A stretch of DNA of 64,000 nt. Origin: Mesorhizobium sp. L-2-11 (GTDB lineage: Bacteria; Pseudomonadota; Alphaproteobacteria; Rhizobiales; Rhizobiaceae). The notes beneath the pieces are model-generated. The model saw only the letters and a list, made by a program, of their open reading frames with translations, was not told the DNA's origin and did no database searches. The translations under genes were made by a program, and so were the position numbers. This document shows positions 36,401 through 43,814 of this stretch, one piece after another (positions within the stretch are counted from its first letter, which is position 1; each line of letters begins with the position of its first letter). The DNA is taken from contig NZ_AP023257.1 in assembly GCF_016756595.1 (NCBI RefSeq), positions 1,814,001-1,878,000 of the forward strand. The letters are read 5' to 3'.

Positions 36401-36747
36401 ATGACCTCGGGGTCGAGCTCCTCGCTGAGTGTCGTGAAGCCGCAAAGGTCGGCGAACAGGACCGTTACCGTCCGGCGATCGGCGTCAGAGACGGGATGAA
36501 GCCCATCTTCGCTGTCGATGTTCGGAAGCAGCGACGGAGTTCGAGAAGTGGTCCGGCTTGGCGTCTGAGCAGGCCGTTCGCCGGCTTTTGCGGGCGCACC
36601 GAGGCTGGCCCCACATTTCGGACAGAACTCGAAATCAGGTGCGCAGGGGTAGCCGCAACCGGCGCATGGCACGGGCTGGCGTCTGCCACACCTCGGACAG
36701 AAAGCATAACCGCCTTCAACCTCGAAACCGCAGCCCGAGCAGTCCAT
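33457..36747 (-). CDS. Zinc-ribbon / class III cyclase / AAA ATPase / TPR signalling protein
   Basis: 1096 residues. Residues 1-50 are a double zinc ribbon with four CxxC pairs (MDCSGCGFEVEG, FCPRCGRRQPVPCAGCGYPC, FCPKCGASLG). A class III cyclase domain follows (about 90-260) with both metal Asp (TVLFADLCGFTTLSEEL; FIGDALLALFGAP) and YSVTGDTVNTAQRLQ. Next is an AAA/NACHT-like ATPase (LVRLVGEAGIGKSRLVKEFV, Walker B in LLIVVEDLHWADAVS) and then C-terminal TPR-like helices to the end. This is the architecture of large AfsR/LuxR-like cyclase regulators, though no DNA-binding helix-turn-helix is seen at the end. Start ATG 36747 places the zinc ribbon at the N-terminus; a GTG 48 bases upstream is less likely. 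Cytoplasmic; ligand unknown. Peroxiredoxin follows at 17 bp. Confidence 0.9.
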   Translation of the reverse strand: MDCSGCGFEVEGGYAFCPRCGRRQPVPCAGCGYPCAPDFEFCPKCGASLGAPAKAGERPAQTPSRTTSRTPSLLPNIDSEDGLHPVSDADRRTVTVLFADLCGFTTLSEELDPEVMQALQNQLFKELTAAVRNFGGFVDKFIGDALLALFGAPVAHEDDPERALRAALDMIARTARLGDSTPHSGSPLLLHIGINTGPVVTGGLGIGTAKSYSVTGDTVNTAQRLQSLAAPGEVLVGELTHRLTRHAFSYESLGDVVFRGKAGSVLVHRLHAPLATPRPARGLEALGLSAPMIGRGAELNRMMASLDQACGGSAQLVRLVGEAGIGKSRLVKEFVARVGDEDRFRNVAVRLATCSPLGEQSFGALGAVVRSAAGMMQNDSGDEVRGKLAGLLADLGLQGEESKRLMPLLYHVLGLGDPDDTLQHVEPEQLRRQILYAVRTIVERRLALSPLLIVVEDLHWADAVSLEALRFVMDRLERTRLMLLVTHRPAPDNGQLDSSRVSNTALRLSPLDNDDGRSLLAALFGESWVNSAGGLLDQILERAGGNPLFVEEIVRGLIDRGVLMREGQRWRTAAGEVATDIPATIQAMLLARVDRLPQEVRRLAQEAAVIGPRFDATLLKAVTSDPGRLEAGCELLCDAEIIEEVAGSGSVSSQSYRFTQTLLQDVIYQNMLLQRRTDIHGRVGAALEQLCGDKPERLEDLTVLGHHFAHSAERERGAHYLQAAGDRARMIYANDDALRFYERALTALGTTGQTPLKLAIAERIADLSGPAGRREIAHLHYETVLQAYRESADHVASARVLRKIGRLLWDVGKRDNAEYRYAEAAALLDGADAPIEQAHLWQERGRQAFRSGDHALAAKWADAALDCVRSLTTEHVSEAGCDATLVTAEALNTKAVALARLGRNREAVRQVEHSIELAEAAGLLGAACRGYTNLGVLYTTIDPARAMEVCRRGLELARRIGDLGFQARLLANLAVACCTFTDRCPTEGVPAAEKAIEIDRALDQREHLPVPLIVLAQIHQCHGRPELAVGLFHEALDVARETGEPQLLFPCYDGLATLNLDLDNLVEAERYFSLAQGVCAQHGLDPEALVVLPFLD

Positions 36748-37034
36748 CGAACAAGACCTCAACAGAGGCCGTGATGGCTTGATCTCGCCACGCACGTCAC
36801 GGCCAAGCTATCACAAGGATGCACCGATAGCCGTCGACCGGCAAGCGGCAGCGCAAATGGCATCGAGTGATCCGTATGGGTCCGGTGGCAGAGCGCCGCC
36901 GATCGAGGCGGCTGCCGTCGTCGAAATCCCGAAAGGCATCAGCGTCAAGGAGGCGGCGGGATCAGACGCCAGAGGCTCACCGATAGATCGCCGTCGCTTG
37001 GGGTTGCGCACCAGAAAATCAATCTGAAGTAGGC

Positions 37035-38420
37035 TCATCTAGCCTTGATCACTGCCTGGCCGATCTTGCGCCATCGGGCGTTTTCGCGAACCAGCTTCAG
37101 GTCGTCGGTCGCCTCGGCAAACGTCCGCAAACGGTATTGCCGGAGCAGGGCCGGGAAGAGCGCCCCTTCCGGCAGGCCGGCAAGCTGCTCGCGGACCGAG
37201 ATCTTTTCGTCGATGACCCGCATGCCCCAGGCATTTTCCCGAACCTGCAGCTCCGCAGCCAGATCGCGCTCTTCCGGCGCGTTTTCATCTAGTGCAGCCA
37301 GCAGGATCGAGTGGAAAAGCGCTACATACCCAATCTGCCTCAGGCCGCCCACAACCCGCACGCGAGGCAATATGGCAAGGACGAGGAACATCAGGAACAA
37401 GTTCGGCAGCAGCACGCCGTCCAGCAGCGCCTGCCTGAGATGCGGCCGCTCGAACCGGATGGAAAGACCATGCGGCCTGCCAGGCTCGATCAGGTGCCCG
37501 TTCTCGAGGACGAGCTTGCGCACGCGCTCCTCGCGGACGCCCCAGAAAAAGGCCGTGGCATTGGGCAGGAATCTGCCAAACGGGCTCGATGCGGCTGCTT
37601 GTAAAGCACGTTCGAGACGCTGACGCCTTGCGGGCTCAATGAGCAGCCTGGAAAGAAGGCTGCCGTCATATTCCAGATGCCGCGCCATGGCAGCCGCGGC
37701 GAGCCGATCATCGATGAAAACCGGCAGGGTCGCGCCGGAACGATCCCAATCGGCGACCAGATCCTCGTTGAGGGCTATCAGCGCATCGGCGGCTGTTCCA
37801 AACACCTTGTCCTGGCTGGCAAGCAGTGTGCCAAGCCAGCGGCTGGCATCCGTTTTGTCGCCCACCGCTTCGAGCGCGCGCTTGTTGAGGGTGACGGGAC
37901 CGGCCACGCAGGCGCTTTTGCGGCACAGCTTGTGGCGCCCCATGCCAAACAGGTTGACCTTGTCGTCACCGACATCGAGCCATCCCGGCCCCTCCCGGCC
38001 AATTGTCTCCATGGTCATCGTCGTTCCCATGAAGCCGAAGAAGGCCGACAGCCCGTTTTCGACCGCGCCGAGCCAGGCAAGCAGGAGGGTATCGAAGGTG
38101 ATCCGGTCCATCAGAAGCAGACAGTGCAGGCCGGACTGAATCACCGGTCTGAACTCGAACTCGTCGAGGACCTTGCAGATCTGTTCAGGCTGCATGATCA
38201 CACCAAGGCGCTGATGCAGGACTTCGCGCAGGATCGAGCGGGCAGCGATCGCCGGGCCCGATGCAGGCCTTGCCACTGGCCGCCACAGATGGCGGGCGTA
38301 ATCGGAAACCGGTGCATTCCAGTTCTGTTCGATGTCGCGCACGACTTCCGGGCAGAGCAGCGACAGCACTGCCAGAGTCTCCGCCGGAGGCGTAGGGGAT
38401 GGGTCAAAGACGGCGGTCAT
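37035..38420 (-). CDS. Unrecognised 461-residue protein
   Basis: No family recognised. The protein starts MTAVFDPSPTPPAETLAVLS and is a mostly soluble alpha-rich sequence with one strongly hydrophobic stretch near residue 345 (LLPNLFLMFLVLAILPRVRV). Two Cys lie near KLCRKSACVAGPV. Codon use is like the neighbours, and the length and absence of stops argue that it is real. It is transcribed alone, just downstream of the left end of an IS30 element that inserted 87 bp before its start, so its promoter may be displaced or supplied by the IS. The 287 bp between its stop and the cyclase/ATPase start (36748-37034) show no gene. It could be a membrane-associated enzyme, but no motif supports this. 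Confidence 0.7.
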   Translation of the reverse strand: MTAVFDPSPTPPAETLAVLSLLCPEVVRDIEQNWNAPVSDYARHLWRPVARPASGPAIAARSILREVLHQRLGVIMQPEQICKVLDEFEFRPVIQSGLHCLLLMDRITFDTLLLAWLGAVENGLSAFFGFMGTTMTMETIGREGPGWLDVGDDKVNLFGMGRHKLCRKSACVAGPVTLNKRALEAVGDKTDASRWLGTLLASQDKVFGTAADALIALNEDLVADWDRSGATLPVFIDDRLAAAAMARHLEYDGSLLSRLLIEPARRQRLERALQAAASSPFGRFLPNATAFFWGVREERVRKLVLENGHLIEPGRPHGLSIRFERPHLRQALLDGVLLPNLFLMFLVLAILPRVRVVGGLRQIGYVALFHSILLAALDENAPEERDLAAELQVRENAWGMRVIDEKISVREQLAGLPEGALFPALLRQYRLRTFAEATDDLKLVRENARWRKIGQAVIKAR

Positions 38421-38506
38421 TGGTCCCGTCTAGCCGCTTGCCGTGCAAACGCCAAGCGAGACCAGACTTGCGAGACCAGACTTGCTGGATGCGACCGGCC
38501 CAGACT

Positions 38507-39968
38507 GGGCGGATTCAAGCGGTCGTCGCAACACCTAAACGAAGGAGGTTGCGATGGGCATCCAAAAGCGACGATCACACCGTTCTGGACGAGCGCCGTT
38601 GCCGTCACCGGGACGTCCGCCAGTGGCGGAGAGATCTGAACTCCAGCGATTCTGGTTGGGGATCGCGCAAGGAATGACAAGCGAAGATGCTGCGCTGGCT
38701 GCTGGTATGTCGCAGCCTGTTGGAACCAGATTGTTCCGACAGGCGGGTGGCATGGCACCAGCGATGTTCAGATCTTCGAGCAAGCCGCCGTCCGGGCGGT
38801 ACCTCTCGTTTGTGGAACGTGAGGAGATCGCACTACTTCGCGTTCAAGGCCTTTCGAGACGCGAGATCGGTCGCCAACTTGGCCGATCCGCCTCAACCAT
38901 CTCCCGCGAGCTACGACGCAATGCCGCGACGCGCAGCGGTGGCCTGGAGTATCGTGCATCGACAGCCCAATGGCATGCCGAGCGATCGGCCCGTCGACCC
39001 AAACCGACCAAGCTTGCGCTCAACACGACCTTGCGCACTTATGTTGAGCAGAGACTGGCCGGCGTCGTCATGACTCCGAGCGGCGCTCCCGTTCCGGGTC
39101 CCGCCGTTTCGTGGAAGGGCCGCCGGCATGGCCCGCGAAAGAATCGGCGGTGGGCCACGGCCTGGAGCCCGGAACAGATTGCCCGACGCTTGCCGATCGA
39201 CTTCCCGGACGACGAGACGATGCGCATCAGCCACGAAGCCATCTATCAGGCCCTTTTTGTTCAGGGCCGGGGAGCGCTACGCCGCGAACTGTCGGCCTGC
39301 TTGAGAACGGGGCGCGTGTTGCGGGTCCCCAGGGCGCGCGTACGCGGGCGAGGCAAGAGCTTTGTCTCGCCGGAGATCATGATCAGTCAACGCCCCGCCG
39401 AAGCGGTCGATCGCGCGGTGCCGGGTCACTGGGAGGGAGACCTCATCCTTGGTCTTGGCAGCTCGGCGATCGGCACGCTGGTTGAGCGTACGACGCGCTT
39501 CACGATGTTGCTGCATCTTCCCCGACTTGCGGGGCATGGCGAAGCTCCGCGCATGAAGAATGGCCCTGCTCTCGCGGGACACGGAGCTGAAGCCGTGCGT
39601 GACGCGATTACGCGCACCATCATCACCTTGCCCGAAGAGTTGCGGCGTTCGCTGACCTGGGATCAGGGAGCCGAAATGGCTCAGCATGATCGTCTCAAGA
39701 TCGACGCGGGTGTCCAAGTCTACTTCTGCGATCCGCAAAGCCCATGGCAGCGTGGCACCAACGAGAACACCAATGGACTGCTGCGTCAGTACTTCCCGAA
39801 AGGCACCGACCTGAGCGTCCACAGCGCCGACGAGATCGCCGCCGTGGCCGTGGCCCTCAATGCCCGACCGAGAAAAACTCTGGGATGGAAAACACCCGCA
39901 GAAGCGCTTGACGAGTTGCTGTCGCGAGTGAACACAATCGGTGTTGCGACGACCGCTTGAATCCGCCC
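38507..39968 (+). mobile_element. IS30-family insertion sequence with perfect 28-bp inverted repeats
   Basis: Left end 38507-38534 and right end 39941-39968 are exact inverted copies over 28 bp, starting GGGCGGATTCAAGCGGTCGT. The right repeat overlaps the last codons of the transposase. No clear target duplication is seen next to the ends (CAGACT on the left, TGTCAA on the right), although IS30 elements duplicate only 2-3 bp. Perfect ends and an intact transposase suggest a recent arrival. Confidence 0.92.
38554..39960 (+). CDS. IS30-family transposase
   Basis: 468 residues, longer than most IS30 transposases (~340-390) owing to an N-terminal extension of about 85 residues ahead of the helix-turn-helix (LVEREEIALLRVQGLSRREI, GRQLGRSASTISRELRRNAA). 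The DDE core shows Asp in GHWEGDLILGLG, Asp in LTWDQGAEMAQHD and Glu in WQRGTNENTNGLLRQYFPKG, all as expected. AAGGAGG lies seven bases before ATG 38554. No frameshift or stop. The last residues (NTIGVATTA) are encoded within the right terminal inverted repeat, which limits how far that end can drift. Confidence 0.95.
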   Translation: MGIQKRRSHRSGRAPLPSPGRPPVAERSELQRFWLGIAQGMTSEDAALAAGMSQPVGTRLFRQAGGMAPAMFRSSSKPPSGRYLSFVEREEIALLRVQGLSRREIGRQLGRSASTISRELRRNAATRSGGLEYRASTAQWHAERSARRPKPTKLALNTTLRTYVEQRLAGVVMTPSGAPVPGPAVSWKGRRHGPRKNRRWATAWSPEQIARRLPIDFPDDETMRISHEAIYQALFVQGRGALRRELSACLRTGRVLRVPRARVRGRGKSFVSPEIMISQRPAEAVDRAVPGHWEGDLILGLGSSAIGTLVERTTRFTMLLHLPRLAGHGEAPRMKNGPALAGHGAEAVRDAITRTIITLPEELRRSLTWDQGAEMAQHDRLKIDAGVQVYFCDPQSPWQRGTNENTNGLLRQYFPKGTDLSVHSADEIAAVAVALNARPRKTLGWKTPAEALDELLSRVNTIGVATTA

Positions 39969-40097
39969 TGTCAACTCTGATCAAAATGGTGTGAGCGAAT
40001 TTGACCGTATCCAGCTGAGTTCTCCATGAGCAATCGCCTGTTCGCCACTCGGCACGATTGTTAGATTGGCTAAACAGTTAAGGCAAAACAGCGGATC

Positions 40098-40622
40098 TCA
40101 GAACCGCAGCCGGGCCATGCTCAGGAGGTCATGGTACTGGCCGTCGGTAAAACCGGCCTTCACATGCCGGCCTTCGACCTTGAAGCCATGTCTTGTGTAG
40201 AGACGGATTGCCGGTTCGTTGTCGGCATAGACGGTCAATTCGACCCGCTTCAGGGCGCGCCAGTTGTCGGCCACGTCAAGCAGCGCGCCGAGTATGGCAG
40301 AGCCGATACCCTTGCCGACAAAGGCATCGTCAAGGCCGATATTGATCTCGCCGATATGCGAGCGGCGCGGCGAACCCTGCACGACCAGGCTGCCATGGCC
40401 GACGACCTTGCCGTCCAACTCGGCAACGATCCAGGTGGTTTCCTGGCCGGACTTGGCGATGCGCCGCTCCACCTGCTCCACCATCTCGAAGGGCATCCTG
40501 AGCGTGCCCCAGCGGAAGCCCGGCATGTTGAAGATAACGCAAAGCGCCTCCGCATCGCTTAGCCGGACGGGCCGGAGCAGCGGCTGGATTTTCTCGGAGG
40601 ATGGCGAGGTCGTGCTGGTCAT
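40098..40622 (-). CDS. GNAT-family N-acetyltransferase
   Basis: 174 residues with a GNAT fold: acetyl-CoA binding region GLDDAFVGKGIGSAILGALL (R/Q-x-x-G-x-G/A pattern, here VGKGIGSA), an N-terminal strand ETTWIVAELDGKVVGHGSLV and a C-terminal YADNEPAIRLYTRHGFKVEG typical of the Pfam acetyltransferase_1 group. It transfers an acetyl group to an amine of an unknown small molecule or protein. Start ATG 40622 is preferred to the upstream in-frame ATG (39 bases earlier) because the family starts near MTSTTSPSSEK in length; neither has a strong ribosome site. It lies between the IS30 element and a frameshifted membrane protein gene. Confidence 0.88.
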   Translation of the reverse strand: MTSTTSPSSEKIQPLLRPVRLSDAEALCVIFNMPGFRWGTLRMPFEMVEQVERRIAKSGQETTWIVAELDGKVVGHGSLVVQGSPRRSHIGEINIGLDDAFVGKGIGSAILGALLDVADNWRALKRVELTVYADNEPAIRLYTRHGFKVEGRHVKAGFTDGQYHDLLSMARLRF

Positions 40623-40696
40623 GGCTTTCCCGGCGAAGGCAATCGGCCCGGCACGATGCACCGGACGTCACCTGAAAATCCAGCCGTCTCCGCAAC

Positions 40697-41519
40697 CTAT
40701 GCCGATTGCAAGCGAAAATACCGGGAGGCGGCGTAGAGTTTGCAGACGCCGCTGATGCCGATCCAGCCGAAAAGGGCGAGCCAGCACAATGTCCCGGTCG
40801 CCGTCCAGTCGATCCGGTGCACTGCAGCGTCGGTGATAACGAGGCCAAGGACGGCAAGCAGGCCAACCAGAAACTGCGCCAAGCCGAGCACCAGCAGTTC
40901 CTCGCGCGGCGCGCTTGTCCAGACGAGATATGTACCGCCCCGCACCGGCCAGGAAGATGGCGCTGTAGACCTGAGCATGGAAGGCATCGATCGGCCATGG
41001 CCAGATGCTGCCGAATGTCAGGGGGAACAGCAACAGGCCGACGCCATAGAGCCCAAGGATCGCCGATTCCACCGGCATGTAGCGGCGCCATACGGGGTTT
41101 AAGGTCACGCCTTTTGCAGAAGGAGGGGCCTTGGCCCGCCACAGGAACAGCCCGGATACCGCGACCGAAGCGAGATAGACCAAAAACCAGAGCCAGGGCG
41201 CTTTACGCTCGAAGTTGAAATAGCCGAGATTGATGAACGAAGCCACCGACACGATGGCGGTGAAGATGAATGCCATGACGAGCACGAGCCGGCCGGGTGA
41301 CCAGCGATTCCAGACCAGCAGCGCCGCCATCACGACCATTTCGGCGGTATAGAAGCCGCCGAGGAAGCGGGCATTGAACGGCGTGACGGCCCAAGGCCAG
41401 CGCGGCTTGACCAGCTCAGGCGCGAAAAACAGGCCGGCGCCGACGATCAGGACGATGATGACCGCCACGGAGAAGAGGCGCAGGGCCGCGGGAAATGGCG
41501 GGTTGTCGGATGCCGGCAT
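40697..41519 (-). pseudogene. Frameshifted multi-span membrane protein
   Basis: From ATG 41519 (MPASDNPPFPAALRLFSVAV) the frame runs through several hydrophobic segments to FHAQVYSAIFLAGAG near 40940 and then turns Arg-rich and unlike protein. The next frame takes over exactly there: GGTYLVWTSAPREELLVLGL continues with hydrophobic spans to a stop at 40697 (RYFRLQSA). One extra base in the GC run near 40935-40942 (CGCCCCGC on the plus strand) would explain it. The rebuilt protein of ~273 residues has about seven or eight spans and no family I recognise. It is either a recent pseudogene or a sequencing error. Confidence 0.8.
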
Positions 41520-41709
41520 GGAAGAAAGCCCCCAAAGATGAATACCCCATGGCCCATCATAGTGCCGCTTGCGGCCGGTGAAAATCCGCCGAACGGAAAT
41601 TGAACTGTCACCAGGCCCATCTATTCGAATGGCCGTACGATCCGTTTCGAAGTAAGATGGAGCACTGGAACCAAAGACGCCTCCGGGCGCGTTTCCCGGA
41701 GCCTGCACG

Positions 41710-43125
41710 ATGAACGAAGCTCAGGATCTGTTCTCGCTTCTGCGGCAATCGACTGATGTCGATCCGCAGGCAATCGACGCGATCAAGCGAACCATCGCGG
41801 AGGGCAGGGACCGCGAACTTTGTCGCATCAATGCGCCGGCCTTCGCCAGCAAGCACGGCCTCGACGAGGAACGCGCCATAAGTGCCTTTCTCCATGCGGC
41901 GCGGGTGGGCATCTTTGACATTTCCTGGAATGTTCTGTGCCCCGGCTGTGGCGGCGTGCTCGACACCAACGCCACGTTGAAAACCCTGCAGAAGGACGAA
42001 TACACCTGCGCGCTGTGCTCCGAGGGCTATTCGCCGACCCTCGACGAGATGGTCGAGGTGACATTCACCGTCAGTCCCCGCGTGCGCAGGATTGCTGCCC
42101 ACAATCCACACGAACTGCCGTTGCTGGAATATTACCGCCAGATCTACTGGGCGTCCGGCGTCGATCTGCCGGAAGAGGATTTTGCGAAAAAGATCGAAGC
42201 GTTCTCGCTGGCGGATATCGAGCTTGCCCCCGGCGAAAAGGCGGTTCTGCCCATACAGCTTCCGTCTGAATTCGTCATCGTCTTCGAGCCGGTCACCCAT
42301 TCAGCGCAGTTCATCGATGCGAAGGGCGAACCAACAAAAGAGCGCCGAAGCCTCTCTTTGGTCTTCGATCGTGACCATGTCCAGAACCAGACGCTGGAGA
42401 TGCAACCCGGCCCGTTGCGCATTTCGCTGGAGAACAGAACCGACACTCGCGTGCTGCCGACGGTCTTCATCGCTGGCCAGGAATTGCATGATCTCCTGGG
42501 TAAACGCCGGCCCTTCCTGACCGCCAAGCGCCTGCTCACCAACCAGACGTTCCGCGATCTCTATCGCACGGATACGCTCGACATCGACCAGCGCCTGAAA
42601 ATCACCAGCCTGACCTTCGTGTTCACCGACTTGCGCGGATCGACCGAGCTTTATGAGCGGGTGGGCGATCTTTCAGCCTTCGATCTCGTGCGCGAGCATT
42701 TCCAGGTTCTGCACGAGATCGTCGCGGCGGAGGCAGGCGCGGTGGTGAAGACGATCGGGGATGCGGTGATGGCGACCTTCGCGACGCCTGATCGTGCGAT
42801 TGCTGCGGCCCTCAGGATGCGCGATGCCATGCGTGAGCTCAACGACAAGAGCGGGCGTGAGGATCTGCTGCTCAAGATCGGAGTCCATGCCGGCCCCTGC
42901 ATCGCCGTGTCTATGAACGAGCGACAGGACTATTTCGGCCAGACGGTCAACATTGCTTCGCGGGTCCAGAACCTTGCCAACGCACAGGCGATCTTCGCCA
43001 CTCGTGCGGTGGTCGACGACAATCTCACCGCCGATCTGTTGCACAGGAACGCGCTGACGCCCGTGCCCCACGAGGTCTCGCTGCGCGGCATTGAGCGGGA
43101 GATAGCCGTCTATACGATCCCCTGA
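41710..43125 (+). CDS. Class III cyclase with N-terminal zinc-ribbon-bearing DUF5939-like domain
   Basis: 471 residues. The N-terminal ~290 residues include helices (SKHGLDEERAISAFLHAARV), a CxxC...CxxC zinc site (LCPGCGGVLD and YTCALCSEGY) and a beta-rich domain (RRSLSLVFDRDHVQNQTLEM), matching the DUF5939 adenylate cyclase group. The C-terminal cyclase domain keeps both metal Asp (TFVFTDLRGSTELYERVGD; VVKTIGDAVMATFATPD) and DYFGQTVNIASRVQNLA. So it should make cAMP or cGMP in the cytoplasm. ATG 41710 is close to a GTTTCCCGGAGCC stretch; the ribosome site is moderate. It is divergent from the frameshifted membrane protein, and converges with the small methyltransferase. The input signal is unknown; redox or metal sensing via the zinc site is possible. 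Confidence 0.92.
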   Translation: MNEAQDLFSLLRQSTDVDPQAIDAIKRTIAEGRDRELCRINAPAFASKHGLDEERAISAFLHAARVGIFDISWNVLCPGCGGVLDTNATLKTLQKDEYTCALCSEGYSPTLDEMVEVTFTVSPRVRRIAAHNPHELPLLEYYRQIYWASGVDLPEEDFAKKIEAFSLADIELAPGEKAVLPIQLPSEFVIVFEPVTHSAQFIDAKGEPTKERRSLSLVFDRDHVQNQTLEMQPGPLRISLENRTDTRVLPTVFIAGQELHDLLGKRRPFLTAKRLLTNQTFRDLYRTDTLDIDQRLKITSLTFVFTDLRGSTELYERVGDLSAFDLVREHFQVLHEIVAAEAGAVVKTIGDAVMATFATPDRAIAAALRMRDAMRELNDKSGREDLLLKIGVHAGPCIAVSMNERQDYFGQTVNIASRVQNLANAQAIFATRAVVDDNLTADLLHRNALTPVPHEVSLRGIEREIAVYTIP

Positions 43126-43133
43126 TGGCTCGG

Positions 43134-43178
43134 GCCTCTGAAGACTTGGCCACTAAAGATTTGGCCCCTGAAGATTTA
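43134..43178 (+). repeat. Three imperfect 15-bp tandem repeats just after the cyclase stop
   Basis: Units GCCTCTGAAGACTTG, GCCACTAAAGATTTG and GCCCCTGAAGATTTA follow the stop codon at 43125. In frame from an ATG overlapping that stop they would encode A(S/T/P)(E/K)DL five-residue repeats, but that frame then runs antisense to the methyltransferase gene. They lie in the convergent gap between two genes. Confidence 0.7.
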
Positions 43179-43193
43179 GGTGGTCTCGGCCCC

Positions 43194-43673
43194 TCAGGCG
43201 CGCCTGTAGACAAAATAACGATCGGCGGGCTCCGAAGTCGGCGGCGGGAGGCGTTGCAGCAGCGGGTGATCGAGCGGCGTGCCACTGACCGCGAAGCCGC
43301 CGACGCGAAGCAGGCGCGCAATCAGATCAGGAAGCCAGGTAGCGGTCACTGCATCGCGATCGTCATAGCCGGTGCCGATGTCGGCATGAACAAGAGCGGC
43401 GTCGATGCCAATGAACTTGCGGGCCGTCTCGCGTATTTCGCCGAGCACGAGGTTTTCAGTGTCGGGAATTGAGCTGGCGTGTGCGCCAACTTCGCGGTCG
43501 AACACCACGATCCGGCGCCCGGGCAGGCGCTCGCGCAGATGGTGGAACGTCCGGCCATTGCCGAGGCCGAGCTCGAGCACAAGCCCCTCCATCTTCGCCA
43601 CCTCGGGGCAGATTTGATTGAGAATGTCGCGCTGTGCGGTCATCCTGCTGATGAAATTATCGAGGCGACTCAT
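43194..43673 (-). CDS. Small class I SAM-dependent methyltransferase
   Basis: 159 residues from ATG 43673 (MSRLDNFISRMTAQRDILNQ). The SAM-binding Rossmann core is visible in GLVLELGLGNGRTFHHL, with an acidic residue ending strand 2 (IVVFDREVGAH) and the later ALVHADIGTGYDD and LLRVGGFAVSGTPLDHPLL. It is compact with no extra domain. An upstream in-frame extension to 43748 exists but lacks a family-like start. Its target is unknown; small proteins of this type methylate metabolites. It converges with the cyclase at 41710 and stands 141 bp after the peptide permease stop region without overlap. Confidence 0.85.
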   Translation of the reverse strand: MSRLDNFISRMTAQRDILNQICPEVAKMEGLVLELGLGNGRTFHHLRERLPGRRIVVFDREVGAHASSIPDTENLVLGEIRETARKFIGIDAALVHADIGTGYDDRDAVTATWLPDLIARLLRVGGFAVSGTPLDHPLLQRLPPPTSEPADRYFVYRRA

Positions 43674-43814
43674 ATGCGATTGTATGTCCCGAACCAGCAG
43701 CCCCGATCGAGGCTTGCCGCATATAGAAGCGAACGACGAACCTTGCAATAACGCAACCGGCCGCCGACAAGCATCATACGAGTCGTCGGCAGGCCGAGTG
43801 GCGGAATAGTTATC

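Noticed and set aside
36779..37027. 82-residue plus-strand frame between two minus-strand genes
   Set aside because: No ribosome site or recognisable fold and composition of a shadow frame.
43125..43472. 115-residue frame starting in the cyclase stop codon
   Set aside because: Most of it is antisense to the small methyltransferase gene, whose SAM motif is clear.
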